Positions 63,689 through 64,000 of a stretch of DNA of 64,000 nucleotides are shown here, in pieces. The stretch is from GCA-2733415 sp965178635. GTDB taxonomy: Bacteria; Bacteroidota; Bacteroidia; Flavobacteriales; Flavobacteriaceae. Position 1 is the first letter of the stretch; each line of letters opens with the position of its first letter. The DNA lies in contig CBCXVT010000020.1 of assembly GCA_965178635.1 (NCBI GenBank), positions 1 to 64,000 on the forward strand. Reading direction: 5' to 3'. Below the pieces are notes generated by a model. It was not told the origin of the DNA and searched no databases. It saw only the letters and a program-made list of their open reading frames with translations. The position numbers and the translations under genes are program-made.

Positions 63689-63820
63689 ACACAACAATGG
63701 CTATAAGTAATTGCTTGTTCTCGCCAACTTCTAAAAACATTCGCAGATTTTCTATTCGGCTTTTATTTGTTAAATTAGGTGCTTAAAACACGCCACTAAT
63801 CAAACACAAAACTGTTAGTA
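63689..63820 (+). repeat. attC-like folded repeat closing cassette 3 (132 bp)
   Basis: It opens CTACACAACAATGGCTATAAG. The first nine bases are the exact complement of GTTGTGTAG at 62286-62294, the start of cassette 3. It shares about 80 bp of near-identical core with the repeat at 62159 (TTCTCGCCAACTTCTAAAAA, TTTTCTATTCGG, TTAGGTGCTTAAA) and ends ACTGTTAGTA, the start of cassette 4. Confidence 0.8.
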
Positions 63821-63839
63821 ATAATAAACTCTCTTTAAA

Positions 63840-64000
63840 ATGAAAAACACAATTTTCACCATATTGTTCCTCTTGACTTTAAATTTAAATGCTCAGCAAA
63901 ACATTTTTGGAGTACCACAAAATAGTGCTACAACACAGAATAAAATGAATCTAGCTCAAAAAAATATTAATCAAGCTTATAAGGCATACTTTGAAGGAAA
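63840..64000 (+). CDS. Cassette 4 gene: exported protein, 3' end outside window
   Basis: ATG 63840 opens a signal peptide (KNTIFTILFLLTLNLNAQQ) and a mature start NIFGVPQNSATTQ. The frame is open to the end of the window. Too little is visible to assign a family. Its position, 20 bp after the GTTAGTA boundary and in the same orientation, fits a fourth cassette. Confidence 0.65.
   Translation, partial: MKNTIFTILFLLTLNLNAQQNIFGVPQNSATTQNKMNLAQKNINQAYKAYFEG

Noticed and set aside
60798..63820. Canonical class 1-type attC sites (GTTRRRY/RYYYAAC)
   Set aside because: The bases after GTT are GCAC, GCCA, GTGT and AGTA, which do not fit RRRY, and no intI or attI is visible. I therefore describe the sites as attC-like only.

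Overview
The window is AT-rich DNA that reads as a chromosomal segment of a marine Flavobacteriaceae bacterium (Bacteroidota). The evidence is a protein with a type IX secretion C-terminal sorting domain, a PorV/PorQ-like porin, an RprX/RprY-like two-component pair, -7 boxes of the TANNTTTG type, and dispersed short repeats typical of flavobacteria.

From 1 to about 42.3 kb lies a large surface-polysaccharide locus. It opens with the end of a Wzc-like tyrosine kinase, an ABC exporter (Wzm/Wzt), a methyltransferase, amino-sugar enzymes, glycosyltransferases and a sulfotransferase (block A, 1-11.2 kb). A sulfate-activation operon (cysQ, DUF2061, cysC, cysD, cysN) follows, with every gene frameshifted (11.5-15.4 kb). 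Block B (17.7-22.7 kb) holds glycosyltransferases. Block C (27.8-42.3 kb) holds an asparagine-synthetase-like protein, a second sulfotransferase, more glycosyltransferases (two adjacent ones broken), an O-antigen ligase/polymerase and the initiating sugar-phosphate transferase. Blocks A, B and C are separated by accessory DNA: a GIY-YIG nuclease gene inside a cluster of short repeats, a tandem array of eleven ~283-bp units (22.75-25.83 kb), and two copies of a divergent two-gene module.

From 42.3 to 52 kb there is ordinary core content: a DUF4105 protein, a PorV/PorQ-like protein, a large T9SS-secreted protein, a membrane glycosyltransferase, a YbbR-domain protein, dephospho-CoA kinase and a histidine kinase/response regulator pair.

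From 52.2 to 55 kb is the third copy of the divergent module, here extended by a DUF5675 protein and two small membrane proteins that resemble a lysis cassette. In all three copies a ~250-aa protein of unknown function is transcribed away from a ~65-aa putative DNA-binding protein, and short motifs repeating at an exact 11-bp period lie between them. From 55.7 to 59.2 kb is a DNA-damage region on the minus strand: a frameshifted umuC, an intact umuD, two tiny membrane proteins and a SRAP (YedK/HMCES) protein.

The last 3.2 kb (60.8-64 kb), downstream of an orphan P-loop ATPase, is organised as a one-directional run of small gene cassettes. Each is followed by a ~135-bp folded repeat, and the first ~10 bases of each cassette are complementary to the start of the repeat that closes the same cassette. 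This is the logic of integron attC cassettes, but with a non-canonical core site. I consider this and the three-copy divergent module the two most likely undescribed systems here. No rRNA, tRNA or CRISPR array was recognised.
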